A stretch of 56,798 nt of DNA from an uncultured Verrucomicrobiota bacterium (GTDB taxonomy: Bacteria; Verrucomicrobiota; Kiritimatiellia; CAIQIC01; Lenti-01): contig CALMNW010000056.1 in the NCBI GenBank assembly GCA_937872095.1, positions 1-56,798 of the forward strand. Direction: 5' to 3'. Below are positions 1 through 10,900 of the stretch, in pieces (position 1 is the first letter of the stretch; the number at the start of each line of letters is the position of its first letter). The position numbers and the translations under genes are program-made. The notes beneath the pieces were generated by a model. It worked only from the letters and a program-made list of their open reading frames with translations. It did no database searches and was not told where the DNA came from.

Positions 1-2
1 AC

Positions 3-2330
3 TACGTGCTGGTGCTGCTGTTCATCAAGTACGTCAGCGACAAGTACGCCGGCCAGCCCTATGCCCCGATCACGATCCCCAAAGGGGCCGGGTTCAAGGA
101 TCTGGTGGCGCTGAAGGGCAAGCCGGATATTGGCGACCAGATCAACAAGAAGATCATCGCGCCGCTGGCGAAGGCGAACCAGCTCTCCGGGATGGCGGAC
201 TTCAACGACGCCACCAAGCTGGGCATCGGCAAGGAGATGGTGGAGCGCCTGACCAGCCTGATCGCCATTTTCGAGAACCCGGCGCTGGATTTCTCCAAGA
301 ACCGGGCCGAGGGCGACGACCTCCTCGGAGACGCCTACGAATACCTGATGCGGCATTTCGCCACCGAGAGCGGCAAGAGCAAGGGGCAGTTCTACACGCC
401 GGCGGAGGTCAGCCGGGTCATGGCGCAGATCATCGGCATCGGTTCCGCCCGGACCACGAACGCCACGACGGTCTACGATCCCACCTGCGGATCGGGCTCG
501 CTGCTGCTGAAGGTGGGGACGGCGGCGCACGGGAAGGTGACGCTCTACGGGCAGGAGAAGGACTCCGCCACGGCCGGCCTGGCGCACATGAACATGATCC
601 TGCACGGGCAGGCCACGGCGGAGATCAAGCAAGGCAACACGCTGGCCGCGCCGCTGTTCACGGACGCCTCGGGGCAGCTCAAGACGTTCGACTACGTGGT
701 GGCCAATCCGCCCTTCAGCGACAAGCGCTGGAGCACGGGGCTGGATCCCGCCGCGGACAAATACGGCCGGTTCGAGTCCTTCGGCATTCCGCCCGCCAAG
801 CAGGGCGACTACGCCTACCTGCTGCACATCGTCCGTTCGCTCAAGCCCCAGGGCCGGGGCGCGTGCATTTTGCCGCACGGCGTCCTGTTCCGGGGCAACG
901 CCGAGGCGGAGATCCGCAAGAACCTCGTCCGCAAGGGGCTGATCCAGGGCATCATCGGCCTGCCGGCCAACCTGTTCTACGGCACGGGCATCCCCGCGTG
1001 CATCGTGGTGATCGACAAGCGCGACGCCCACGCCCGGCGCGGCATCTACATGATCGACGCCTCCAAGGGCTTTTTGAAGGACGGCCCCAAAAACCGCCTG
1101 CGCGACCGCGACATCCATCGGATCGTGGACGCCTTCGCCCGGGCGCAGGACGTTCCGAAATTCGCCCGGATGGTCGGCTACGACGAGATCGAGAAGAACG
1201 ACTACAACCTGAACCTGCCGCGCTACGTCGACAGCACCGAGCCCGAGGATTTGCAGGACATCGCCGGGCACCTCCAGGGCGGCATTCCCGCCGCCGACGC
1301 GGACGCCCTGTCCGACTACTGGGCGGTCTGCCCCAAGCTCCGCAAGGCCCTGTTCGCACCCCTGCGCACCGGCTACCTGGCGCTGGCCGCGGACAAGGCC
1401 GGCCTCAAGAAGACCATCTTGGAGCATCCGGAATTCGTCGCGTTCGCCGCCGGCATGGAGAAGCACTTCGCCGCGTGGCGACAGCCCGCCATGGCCCGGC
1501 TCAAGGCCCTGAAGGCCGGCTTCCACCCCAAGGAACTCATCGGCGACCTTTCCGAAGGCCTGCTGCGGCATTACGAAGGCCGGCCGCTCATCGGCGCCTA
1601 CGACGTGTACCAGCACCTGATGGACTACTGGGCCGCCGTCCTGCAGGACGACGCCTATCTCATCGCCGCCGACGGCTGGAAGGCCGAGACCTATCGCGTA
1701 ATCGAGATCAAGAAGGCCAAGGACGGCAAGGAAGGCAAGAAGGTGGACAAGGGGTGGACCTGCGACCTCGTCCCCAAGGCGCTGGTCGTCGCCCGGTTTT
1801 TTCCCAAGGAGCAGGCCGAACTGGACCGCCTAGCCGCCGAACTGGAAGCCGTTAGTGCCAAGTTGACCGGACTGGTGGAGGAAAACGGTGGCGAGGATGG
1901 GGCCTTCGCCGACTGTGAAAAAGTCAATAAAGCTGAAGTCTCCCAGCAACTGAAGGCGATTGAGGACGATGTGGTCTACGTAGACGCAGCCACGGTGTTG
2001 GGGGAGTTCCTAGACCTTGTCGATCAAGAAGCCGACCTGAAAAAGCAGGTCAAGGCCGCCGAAGCCGACCTCGACGCCAAGGCATACGCCCAATATCCCA
2101 AGCTGACCGAAGCCGAGGTCAAGACGCTGGTGGTGGAGGACAAATGGCTAGCCGCGCTCTCTTCCGCCATCCACGGCGAAATGGACCGCATCGGCCAAGC
2201 CCTGACGTGGCGCGTGAGAGAACTCGCCGAGCGCTATGAAACCCCGTTGCCCAAGGCCGCCACCGAAGTCACCGCCCTGGAGAAAAAAGTCGCCCGTCAC
2301 CTCGAAAAGATGGGGTTCTCCTGGAAATGA
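3..2330 (+). CDS. hsdM: Type I restriction-modification DNA methyltransferase subunit HsdM (5' truncated by window edge)
   Basis: N6-adenine methyltransferase subunit of a type I R-M complex; with HsdS it forms the modification enzyme and with HsdR the nuclease. The frame is open from the first base, and the first residues (YVLVLLFIKYVSDKYAG) match the hydrophobic helix that lies well inside HsdM proteins, so the true start is upstream. The SAM-binding motif DPTCGSGSLLLKVG is encoded near nt 478-519 and the catalytic NPPF motif (ANPPFSDKRW) at nt 703-714. The C-terminal 250 residues are helical and charged, as in HsdM proteins with a long tail. The gene ends in a 4-bp ATGA overlap with hsdS, implying translational coupling. 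The assignment is secure; only the N-terminus is missing. Confidence 0.96.
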   Translation, partial: YVLVLLFIKYVSDKYAGQPYAPITIPKGAGFKDLVALKGKPDIGDQINKKIIAPLAKANQLSGMADFNDATKLGIGKEMVERLTSLIAIFENPALDFSKNRAEGDDLLGDAYEYLMRHFATESGKSKGQFYTPAEVSRVMAQIIGIGSARTTNATTVYDPTCGSGSLLLKVGTAAHGKVTLYGQEKDSATAGLAHMNMILHGQATAEIKQGNTLAAPLFTDASGQLKTFDYVVANPPFSDKRWSTGLDPAADKYGRFESFGIPPAKQGDYAYLLHIVRSLKPQGRGACILPHGVLFRGNAEAEIRKNLVRKGLIQGIIGLPANLFYGTGIPACIVVIDKRDAHARRGIYMIDASKGFLKDGPKNRLRDRDIHRIVDAFARAQDVPKFARMVGYDEIEKNDYNLNLPRYVDSTEPEDLQDIAGHLQGGIPAADADALSDYWAVCPKLRKALFAPLRTGYLALAADKAGLKKTILEHPEFVAFAAGMEKHFAAWRQPAMARLKALKAGFHPKELIGDLSEGLLRHYEGRPLIGAYDVYQHLMDYWAAVLQDDAYLIAADGWKAETYRVIEIKKAKDGKEGKKVDKGWTCDLVPKALVVARFFPKEQAELDRLAAELEAVSAKLTGLVEENGGEDGAFADCEKVNKAEVSQQLKAIEDDVVYVDAATVLGEFLDLVDQEADLKKQVKAAEADLDAKAYAQYPKLTEAEVKTLVVEDKWLAALSSAIHGEMDRIGQALTWRVRELAERYETPLPKAATEVTALEKKVARHLEKMGFSWK

Positions 2331-3622
2331 AGCCGGAGTTCAAACAGACCGAGGTCGGCGTGATCCCGGAGGACTGGGAACTTGCGGCCCTGGGGGATCA
2401 GTTTAATTTTAGCGGTGGGTTTGCGGCGTCTCGGGCGCAGCTGGGAACCAAAGGTCATTGTTATCTGCATTACGGAGATATCCATACCTCCATGCGTTCC
2501 TATGTCGATGTATCTGCCGAATACGCCGACATCCCCAAACTCGACATCTCTCTGACCCATATATCCACGAAGGCAATTTTACGCGATGGGGATGTGGTGT
2601 TCGTGGATGCCTCTGAAGACGATGAAGGGACCAGCAAGTATCGAGTTGTAATCAATCCTGATGACATCCCCTACATTTCGGGACTGCACACGATAGTTGC
2701 AAAGGAAAAACCAGGATGCAGGCTGAAAAGGTCTTTCAGGAAATATTGTTTTCAAAGCCGCTACATAAAAGTTCAGTTTCTTTTCTATGCTACGGGCATC
2801 AAGGTAAGCGGTGTCAGCAAGCCCAATATAGCAAAAATCTTTGTTGTCTATCCACCGATCCCCGCCGAACAGGAAGCCATCGCCTCGGCTTTGGGGGATG
2901 CGGATGCGCTGATCGAATCGCTGGAGCGGCTGATCGCCAAGAAGCGCGCCATCAAGCAAGGCACCATGCAGGAAATCCTCACCGCCCGCCGCCGCCTCCC
3001 GGGTTTCAAGGGGGAGTGGGAGAACAAACAACTTGGCGAGATTGGTGAAATCTCTGGATCCGGTGTTGATAAAAAATCCCGTCCGGATGAAGTCGCTCTC
3101 CGGTTGGTCAACTACATGGATGTTGCCCGAAAGGATTTTATCTACAGCCGCGATCTGGGGCATTGGGTGACGGCCCCCATGGCACAGGCAAGGCGTTGTG
3201 CGGTCCAAAAAGGCGACATATTCTTCACCCCATCTTCTGAAACAAGGGAGAATATTGGGCTTGCTGCCGTTGCAATGGAAGACATTCCCGATGCCACCTA
3301 TAGTTATCACGTGGTTCGGCTTCGTCTATGGGCAGATTGGGATTTGAGATTCCGGGCTTACGCATTCATGACAAGAGGCTTCTTGTCTCAGACAGAAATG
3401 TATTGCGATGGTAGTGGCACTCGCTACGTGCTTTCTCAGTCGAAGTTTAGAAAACTGACAGTATTTGTTCCCGCCGACAAGGATGAACAAGCCGCCATTG
3501 CTACCGTCCTTTCCGACATGGACGCGGAGATTACGGCGCTGGAGGGGAAGCTGGCGAAGGCGCGGGCGATCAAGCAGGGGATGATGCAGGAGCTGCTGAC
3601 GGGAAGGATAAGGCTAGTATGA
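2327..3622 (+). CDS. hsdS: Type I restriction-modification specificity subunit HsdS
   Basis: Target-recognition subunit, 431 residues, with two half-subunits. Each half has a variable target-recognition domain followed by a conserved coiled spacer. The spacers end in near-identical segments (IKQGTMQEILTARRRLPGF at mid-protein, IKQGMMQELLTGRIRLV at the C-terminus), the internal repeat typical of HsdS. The N-terminus (MKPEFKQTEVGVIPEDWEL) is the standard HsdS opening. It overlaps hsdM by 4 bp and the next gene by 4 bp. Base composition of the variable domains is visibly less GC-rich than hsdM and hsdR, as expected for recombined specificity domains. The recognition sequence cannot be predicted by eye. 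Confidence 0.95.
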   Translation: MKPEFKQTEVGVIPEDWELAALGDQFNFSGGFAASRAQLGTKGHCYLHYGDIHTSMRSYVDVSAEYADIPKLDISLTHISTKAILRDGDVVFVDASEDDEGTSKYRVVINPDDIPYISGLHTIVAKEKPGCRLKRSFRKYCFQSRYIKVQFLFYATGIKVSGVSKPNIAKIFVVYPPIPAEQEAIASALGDADALIESLERLIAKKRAIKQGTMQEILTARRRLPGFKGEWENKQLGEIGEISGSGVDKKSRPDEVALRLVNYMDVARKDFIYSRDLGHWVTAPMAQARRCAVQKGDIFFTPSSETRENIGLAAVAMEDIPDATYSYHVVRLRLWADWDLRFRAYAFMTRGFLSQTEMYCDGSGTRYVLSQSKFRKLTVFVPADKDEQAAIATVLSDMDAEITALEGKLAKARAIKQGMMQELLTGRIRLV

Positions 3623-5439
3623 ACGGCTCGACATTGACATTGAAACCGATAACCGAACTGCTTAGTGATCGGTTTTATATCCCTGCCTACCAGCGAGGGT
3701 ACCGATGGACCGCAAGACAGGTCACTGAATTGTTGGATGATATTTCGAATTTCCGCGATGAGGTGACCGATGCTGACAAGAAAAAGTTTTACTGTTTGCA
3801 GCCGGTTGTTGTTGTGCCTCGTGACGATGGATCATGGGAACTAATCGATGGTCAGCAGCGACTCACGACGGTTCACCTGATTCTGACTGCGCTCAAGGTG
3901 CAGGCGGCCGCCTTGGAAAAGTCACCCTTTTCCATAGAGTACGAAACTCGGCCAGGCAGCGCTGAATACTTGGCGAACATAGATTCCGCTCAGGCGGCGG
4001 ATAATATTGACTATTTCCATATCCATGAAGCCTATCAGGCTATTGTCGACTGGTTTAAGGGGCAGGATGGCGGGCGCAAGATGTCGTTCTTGCAGTGTTT
4101 GCTTAATACCGACGAGGACGGCAAGAACGTCAAGGTGATTTGGTACGAACTCCCGCAGGGTCAGAAACCGGTGGAAGTCTTTATTCGGCTTAATATTGGT
4201 AAGATACCGCTGACAAATTCCGAGCTGATCCGGGCGCTGTTCCTGCGGTCGCGAAATTTTGAGCAGAATGAAGTCACTCTCAAACAGCTTCAAATTGCTC
4301 AGGAGTGGGACAACATCGAGAAGGTCATGCAGTCTAGTGACTTCTGGGGCTATATTTACGGGGGCACCGATAACTACCCGGCGAGAATTGAGTATCTCTT
4401 TGAACTCATAGCAGAGGGACTTGATACGGATGGTATACTGCAAGACGATCCGCAAAAGACCTTCATCGCTTACAGCCGATATTTCGAAGCGATAGAAGGT
4501 GACAAAGAGCAGGCATGGAAAGACGTTAAGCGATATTTCATGACCTGTGAAGAGTGGTTTCGGGATCGAACTCTTTACCATCTTACAGGATATCTCATTA
4601 CGCGGGGCATGTCAGTACGTGAACTTAAGACTCTCAGTGAGAAGCGTGGGAAATGCGACTTCCAAGCGGCCTTAAGACAAAAGGTCTATGCGCAAATATT
4701 CGAGGGTAGTCCGGCGGACCATAAAGACCGAGAGGGCCTGCGGACAGTAATCCGCGAACGGCTGAGTGAATTGAGCTATGATCGTCCGAGTACGCATGAT
4801 GATATTCGGTCAATCCTCTTGCTGTTCAACATTGTAACACTTCTCCAAAACTCCAAGTCGGCCATGAGATTTCCCTTTAACAGTTTCAAGGCCGAGAACT
4901 GGGATTTGGAGCACATCAAGTCGGTCAAATCTGAGATGCCTGCCCGTCGCGACACTCAAAAGGCCTGGATCCAGACGGTCGTTGATTTTTGGGAGAACGA
5001 TGGTCATGGCTCGGGAGAGATAGATGAGAAGCGTCGGGCAATTTCAGATCAAATGCACGGCTATTTGAGCATCGAAAGCATGAGCCTGGAGAAATCCACA
5101 GAGTTCTTCGAGATGATCTACACTGCCGTTCTTGATTACTATGGGGAAGCCAAAGCGAATGCGATCGACAACGGACTTCAGAATCTGACATTGCTGGACG
5201 CTGGGACAAATCGCAGCTACAAGAACGCGGTATTTCCGATCAAGAGAAACCATGTGCGGCGGTTGGACAAGTCGGGCACATTTGTCCCGATTTGCACTAG
5301 CAACGTGTTCCTGAAGTATTACAGCAGCAACGTAGACCGAATGCTTTTTTGGACCGAATCGGATCGGGATGACTACTTTGCTGCGATTGTAGACACGCTG
5401 ACGGATTTCTTTGCAAATGTTTCGGGTGGTGAACAATGA
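3619..5439 (+). CDS. DUF262/DUF1524 (GmrSD-like) nuclease protein, first of a pair
   Basis: 606 residues. The N-terminal DUF262 domain (ParB/Srx-like nucleotide-hydrolysing fold) is shown by AYQRGYRW near residue 23 and LIDGQQRLTTVHLILTAL near residue 75. The C-terminal part carries a DUF1524 His-Me finger (HNH-like) nuclease signature: NWDLEHIKSV (nt ~4897-4926) and LQNLTLLDAGTNRSYKNAVF (nt ~5176-5235). This is the architecture of GmrSD-type IV enzymes, which use NTP hydrolysis to cut modified DNA. It sits between hsdS and hsdR with 4-bp overlaps on both sides, so it is co-translated with the type I system. Known: GmrSD-family proteins restrict glucosylated phage DNA. Inferred: it adds restriction of modified DNA to the type I locus. 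Its GC content is lower than that of hsdM/hsdR. Confidence 0.85.
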   Translation: MNGSTLTLKPITELLSDRFYIPAYQRGYRWTARQVTELLDDISNFRDEVTDADKKKFYCLQPVVVVPRDDGSWELIDGQQRLTTVHLILTALKVQAAALEKSPFSIEYETRPGSAEYLANIDSAQAADNIDYFHIHEAYQAIVDWFKGQDGGRKMSFLQCLLNTDEDGKNVKVIWYELPQGQKPVEVFIRLNIGKIPLTNSELIRALFLRSRNFEQNEVTLKQLQIAQEWDNIEKVMQSSDFWGYIYGGTDNYPARIEYLFELIAEGLDTDGILQDDPQKTFIAYSRYFEAIEGDKEQAWKDVKRYFMTCEEWFRDRTLYHLTGYLITRGMSVRELKTLSEKRGKCDFQAALRQKVYAQIFEGSPADHKDREGLRTVIRERLSELSYDRPSTHDDIRSILLLFNIVTLLQNSKSAMRFPFNSFKAENWDLEHIKSVKSEMPARRDTQKAWIQTVVDFWENDGHGSGEIDEKRRAISDQMHGYLSIESMSLEKSTEFFEMIYTAVLDYYGEAKANAIDNGLQNLTLLDAGTNRSYKNAVFPIKRNHVRRLDKSGTFVPICTSNVFLKYYSSNVDRMLFWTESDRDDYFAAIVDTLTDFFANVSGGEQ

Positions 5440-7916
5440 GCCAGACGACGATACCAAGTACTTTCCGGGACTTATTCGACATCGAGGATTTTCTCGGCGT
5501 TGAGATTCCAATCATCCAGCGAGACTATGCGCAGGGGCGGCCGACGGCAACCGATGTCCGCGACCAGTTTATTCACTCGCTGCATGAGGCGTTGACGCTG
5601 CCATCCGATTCTCCGCGCCTGCCGCTCGACCTCGATTTCATCTACGGCAGCATGGATAATAGCGACCTCGGAAAAGTGTTTTCGCCACTTGACGGACAGC
5701 AGAGGCTCACGGCGCTTTTCTTGTTACACTGGTATCTGGCCGTTAACGACGGAAAACTTGGTGAATTCAGGACGTTCATGTCCCGCGGGCATCAGTCGCG
5801 GTTCAGCTACAAAGTACGCGCCAGTGCCGACGACTTCTTTGACACGTTGGCCAACGCAGATTTCATTCTGCCAAAATTGGCTGAAGGTAAGGACGGAGAC
5901 GGCGAGGTAATAACCAAGGCAATCCAAGACCAGCCTTGGTTCTTTCTGGCATGGAGGCAGGACCCCACGGTGGCATCTACCCTCCGCGTGCTCGACACCA
6001 TTCATAAACGGTTCAAAGGCACTAAGGGGTTGTTTGAGCGCTTGATGGACCGCGAACATCCGGTTATCACCTTTCAGTTTCTTAATCTACGAGATTTCGG
6101 ACTGTCCGATGAGCTCTACATCAAGATGAATGCCCGCGGGAAAGCGCTAACGGAATTCGAGGCTTTCAAGGCGCGCCTGGAGCACAAAATCGACGGGTTG
6201 CTTATGGGGCGGGAGTACTTTTCTCAAGGGCGCAAGATGTCGCCGAAGGAGTATTTTTCCCATCGTGTTGACTCAGTATGGGCTGATGTGTTTTGGCACT
6301 ACCGCGATGATGGTGCCCGATCGTACGATCAGCAATTCATGAATTATGTCCGCGGGTTGGTAATGGTGACTTTCCCATACGCCATGCGGGATGCGGATGC
6401 CCGCAATGTGAACGATACGATGCGGACCCTGTCTGACAATAACCAACATTTCAACTTCTACCGTTACGAAACCAAGGGCTGTTTGACGACCGAATTTGCC
6501 GAAATGCTGATATCCGTGCTCGATCAGATCAGTGCCAACGGGCATGAGTTGAAGCCTTTGCTGCCAAGCGCGAAGTACTATGATGAACAAAGTCTTTTCA
6601 CCCGAATCCTGCGCCAAGAACGTCGAGGAGTACTGCAGGCGGAATGGATACAGTTTTACGGATACTGCGCATACCTTCTGAAGTTCAGTCCCGATGCCGG
6701 GGAAGAACGATTTGGTGAGTGGATGCGTTTGGTGTCAAACCTAGCTTTAAACACGATTTACGGTCGTGTGGATGATTTCATCCGCGCATTGGTTGGTGTC
6801 CGTACCCTATTGGAGAATATGGGGGATACTCCGGTAATCAAATACTTGGCAAGTCGGCAGGAGTCAGCAACAGGCTTCAATCAGCAGCAGTGGCGCGAAG
6901 AACGTCTCAAGGCCCAGCTTATGCTGCGCGATCCAGAGTGGCGTGAGGTTTTGTTGACGGCGGAAACGCATGGCTATTTCAAGGGCCAGATCGAATTTCT
7001 ATTGGATTTCTCGGGTGTGCTGACGCGGTGGAATCAGAACAGTGCTTGCGACTGGAGTAACGAGGATGACGTGAACTATCGCGTGGCTTTCAAGTCGCAA
7101 TATGAAAGGGCCGCTGCGATATTCGGCAGTACAGGGCTTAAAACGTTTGATGCATTCGTATGGGAGCGTGTCTTGCTAAGCTATGGTGACTACCTATTGC
7201 CCAATGGGCGTAATCTAAGTCTGCTTGACAATGAAGATCGCGAAGCTAGTTGGAAGCGACTGCTCCGCGGGTCATACAAAGGCGACGACGGCTTGCGGGC
7301 AAAGAGAGAGCTGGTGCGTTCTGCGCTGGCTGTCGTTGACCCCGTAGATGTGCGGGGTTCATTGGAACGGCGGATCCAGCAATACCTGGCGACGGAGGAT
7401 AAGTCCTCGACTGCCTGGTGGCTGCGATTGTTGGTCGAGTGTCCTTATGCACTGGCCTACTGCAAGAAACGGTTCATGCGAAATGCTGGGCAAGACGGTC
7501 TATTTCTGCTGCAGAAGGAGCGTACAAGTGCCTATCACGCAGAATTGAGAACCTATCACCTTGCTCATGTCACGTTGCCCAAGATGCAAAATCGGGGCGC
7601 GTTAAGTGCATTTTCCTCGATCAATTACACGCAAGTATGTGGGGAGGAAAGCCTGCCGGGAGCTATGCTGGTTGCTAAGACAACAGGCTTGAAACTAACA
7701 ATCACATTCCAGGCCAGTCGATTCCATGTTATTGCGAAAATGAGTGAAAAGTCGCCGGATGGTATTTTCGAAAAGTTATTTGCTGAGCATGGATTCTTTC
7801 ATTCTGCAGAGGATGTATTGGTCGCGGGCAGAAGTGTTCCGATCGAGGGAATCGAAGGTCTTCTCGAAGGTATGTCGGAATGCTTAAGTCATATTAACGC
7901 AGAGACAAGTAAATGA
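5436..7916 (+). CDS. DUF262 domain protein, second of a pair
   Basis: 826 residues. The DUF262 signature is clear: PIIQRDYAQGRP near residue 26, SPLDGQQRLTALFLLHWYLA near residue 84, and the downstream element YIKMNARGKALTEFEAFKA near residue 225. Unlike its upstream partner I see no convincing HNH/DUF1524 motif in the long C-terminal region, so it may supply NTPase/sensing while the partner cuts, or hold a nuclease I cannot recognise. It overlaps the preceding gene by 4 bp (AATGAG) and hsdR by 4 bp. Paired DUF262 genes are a recurring arrangement in defence islands. Base use matches the first DUF262 gene rather than hsdR, suggesting the pair entered the operon as a unit. Confidence 0.82.
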   Translation: MSQTTIPSTFRDLFDIEDFLGVEIPIIQRDYAQGRPTATDVRDQFIHSLHEALTLPSDSPRLPLDLDFIYGSMDNSDLGKVFSPLDGQQRLTALFLLHWYLAVNDGKLGEFRTFMSRGHQSRFSYKVRASADDFFDTLANADFILPKLAEGKDGDGEVITKAIQDQPWFFLAWRQDPTVASTLRVLDTIHKRFKGTKGLFERLMDREHPVITFQFLNLRDFGLSDELYIKMNARGKALTEFEAFKARLEHKIDGLLMGREYFSQGRKMSPKEYFSHRVDSVWADVFWHYRDDGARSYDQQFMNYVRGLVMVTFPYAMRDADARNVNDTMRTLSDNNQHFNFYRYETKGCLTTEFAEMLISVLDQISANGHELKPLLPSAKYYDEQSLFTRILRQERRGVLQAEWIQFYGYCAYLLKFSPDAGEERFGEWMRLVSNLALNTIYGRVDDFIRALVGVRTLLENMGDTPVIKYLASRQESATGFNQQQWREERLKAQLMLRDPEWREVLLTAETHGYFKGQIEFLLDFSGVLTRWNQNSACDWSNEDDVNYRVAFKSQYERAAAIFGSTGLKTFDAFVWERVLLSYGDYLLPNGRNLSLLDNEDREASWKRLLRGSYKGDDGLRAKRELVRSALAVVDPVDVRGSLERRIQQYLATEDKSSTAWWLRLLVECPYALAYCKKRFMRNAGQDGLFLLQKERTSAYHAELRTYHLAHVTLPKMQNRGALSAFSSINYTQVCGEESLPGAMLVAKTTGLKLTITFQASRFHVIAKMSEKSPDGIFEKLFAEHGFFHSAEDVLVAGRSVPIEGIEGLLEGMSECLSHINAETSK

Positions 7917-10900
7917 CCTCCATCGGCCAATCCGAACGGGCGACGCAGGAACGGGTGATCGCGCTGTTCCGCGATGAACTGGGGTATCGCTATCTGGGGG
8001 ATTGGACGTACCGGGACGGGAACAGCCACGTCGAGGAGGCGGTGCTGGCGGCCTGGCTGAAGGGTCGAGGCGTGGCGCCGGAGCAGATTGCGCGGGCGAT
8101 CGAGCGGCTGAAGCGGGAGGCAGATCATCCGGGCCGGAGCCTGTACGACAGCAACAAGGCGGTCTATGGCCTGCTGCGCTACGGGGTGCCGGTGAAGGTG
8201 GAGGCGGGGAAGGTCACGGAAACGGTCGTGCTGGTGGACTGGGAGCATCCGGAGGCCAACGACTTCGCGATTGCGGAGGAAGTGACGCTGCGGGGTGGCC
8301 AGGAGCGGCGGCCGGATCTGGTGCTGTACCTGAACGGGATCGCGGCGGGGGTGATCGAGCTGAAGAACAGCCGGGTGGGGATCGGGGACGGCATCCGGCA
8401 ACTGCTGTCCAACCAGCAGCCGGAGTTCAACGCGTGGTTTTTCTCGACGGTGCAGATCGTATTCGCGGGGAACGATTCGGAGGGGTTGCGGTATGGGGCG
8501 ATCGGCACGCCGGAGAAGTACTTCCTGAAGTGGAAGGAGGACGAGGAGGACGATAGCCGCTTCAAGCTGGACAAGTACCTGCTGAAGACGTGCCGCAAGG
8601 ACCGGCTGATCGAGCTGATGCACGATTTCGTGGTGTTCGACGGCGGGACGAAGAAGCTGCCGCGGGTGCACCAGTATTTCGCGGTGAAGGAGGCCCAGCG
8701 GCACATGCGGAAGCGGGAGGGGGGCATCATCTGGCATACGCAGGGCAGCGGGAAGAGCATCGTGATGGTGCTGCTGGCAAAGTGGATCCTCGAAAACGAC
8801 CCTCATGCCCGGGTGGCAGTGGTGACGGACCGGGACGAGCTGGACAAGCAGATCGAAGGGGTGTTCACGGAGGCGGGGGAGAAGATCGTCCGGACGGAGA
8901 GCGGACGGGATCTGATGGCGCTGCTGGGGCAGGCGGCGCCGCGGCTGATCTGTTCGCTGGTGCACAAGTTCGGGGTGAAGGGCGTGGACGACTTCGAGGC
9001 GTTCATCCGCGATCTGGAGGCTCAGCCCTGCCAGACGCACGGGGAGTTGTTCATTTTCGTGGACGAATGCCACCGGACGGAGAGCGGGAAGCTGCACCGG
9101 GCCATGAAGGCAATCCTGAAGAACGCGGTGTTCATCGGGTTCACGGGCACGCCGTTGCTGAAGAAGGACAAGAAAACGAGCCTGGAGGTCTTCGGGCGGT
9201 ACATCCACACCTACAAGTTCGACGAGGCGGTGGCGGACAAGGTGGTGCTGGACCTGGTCTACGAGGCGCGGGACATCGACCAGCGCCTGGGGTCGCCGGA
9301 GAAGATCGATGCGTGGTTCGATGCCAAGACGCGGGGGCTGAACGAGTGGCAGCGGGCGGAGCTGCGGCGGCAATGGGGCACCATGCAGAACGTGCTGAGC
9401 GCCAAGTCGCGCATGGACCGGGTGGTGGCGGACGTCATCTTCGACTTCGGCACGAAGCCGCGCCTTTCGAACGGGCGGGGCAACGCGATGCTGGTGGCGT
9501 CGAGCATCCACGAGGCGTGCAAGTACTTCGCCCTGTTCCAGAAGACGGTCTTCAAGGGGAAATGCGCGGTGGTGACGTCCTACGACCCGCAGGCGGCGGA
9601 CGTGAGCAAGGAAGAGACGGGGGCGAACACGGAGACGGACCGGCAGTTCATCTACAACACCTACGCCGAGCTGCTGAAGGACGTGGCGGCCCAGCCGGGC
9701 AAGTCCAAGACCGAGACCTACGAGGACGAGGCCAAGAAGCTGTTCCGGGAGCAGCCGGCCCGCATGAAGCTCCTGGTGGTGGTGGACAAGTTGCTGACGG
9801 GCTTCGACGCGCCGCCCTGCACCTATCTGTACATCGACAAGTCCATGCAGGATCACGGGCTGTTCCAGGCCATCTGCCGCACGAACCGGCTGGATGGGGA
9901 GGACAAGGATTTCGGGTACGTCGTGGACTACATGAACCTGTTCCAGAAGGTGGAGAACGCCATCGCGGTCTATACCTCCGAGCTGGACCACTCCGCGGGC
10001 GGCGCGGATCCGCAGATCCTGCTGCAGGACCGGCTGAAAAAGGGCCGGGAACGGCTGGAGGCGGCGCGTGAGTCCCTGGCGGCGCTGTGCGAGCCGGTGG
10101 AACGGCCCCGGGGCGAATTGGAGCACATCCATTACTTCTGCGGCAACACGGAAAAGCCGGAAGACCTGAAGGCGACGGAGCCGCAACGGGTGGAGCTGTA
10201 CAAGCAGACGGTGGCCCTGGTGCGGGCGTATGCCAACGTCGCGGACGATCTGGCGGCGGCGGGATACGATGCGGCGGCCATCGCGGCCGTCCAGGCGGAT
10301 TTGCAGCGCTACGTGGACTTGCGGGAGATCGTCCGCAAGGCCAGCGGGGAGACGCTGGACCTGAAGGCCTACGAAGCGGACATGCGGCACCTGCTGGACA
10401 CCTACATCGAGGCGGAGGAACCGCGCAAGATTTCGCCGTTCGACGAGCTGCCGCTGCTGGACCTGCTGGTGAAGTCCGGCATCGCCGCGGTTATCGGCAG
10501 TCTGCCGGCCGGCTTGCGGAACCGGGAAGAGGCCGTGGCCGAGACGATCGAGAACAACGTCCGGCGCAAGATCATCAAGGAGCATCTCACCGATCCGGCC
10601 TATTACGACAAGATGTCGCAGTTGCTGGGCGAGCTGATCGCGGAGCGGAAGGCCGGGGCGATCGAGTACGAGGCCTATCTCAAGAAGATCGCGGAGCTGG
10701 CCAAGCAGGTGGCGGCCGGCAAGGGGGCGGATACGCCGACCGAGCTGGATACGCCCGGGAAGCGGGCGCTCTACAACAATCTCGACCAGGACCGGGATCT
10801 GGCGCTCAAGCTGGATGCCGTGGTGCGGGAGGCGCGGCCGGATGGATGGCGCGGGGTGACGGCCAAGGAACAGGTCGTGAAGGGGGCGCTCTACGCGGTG

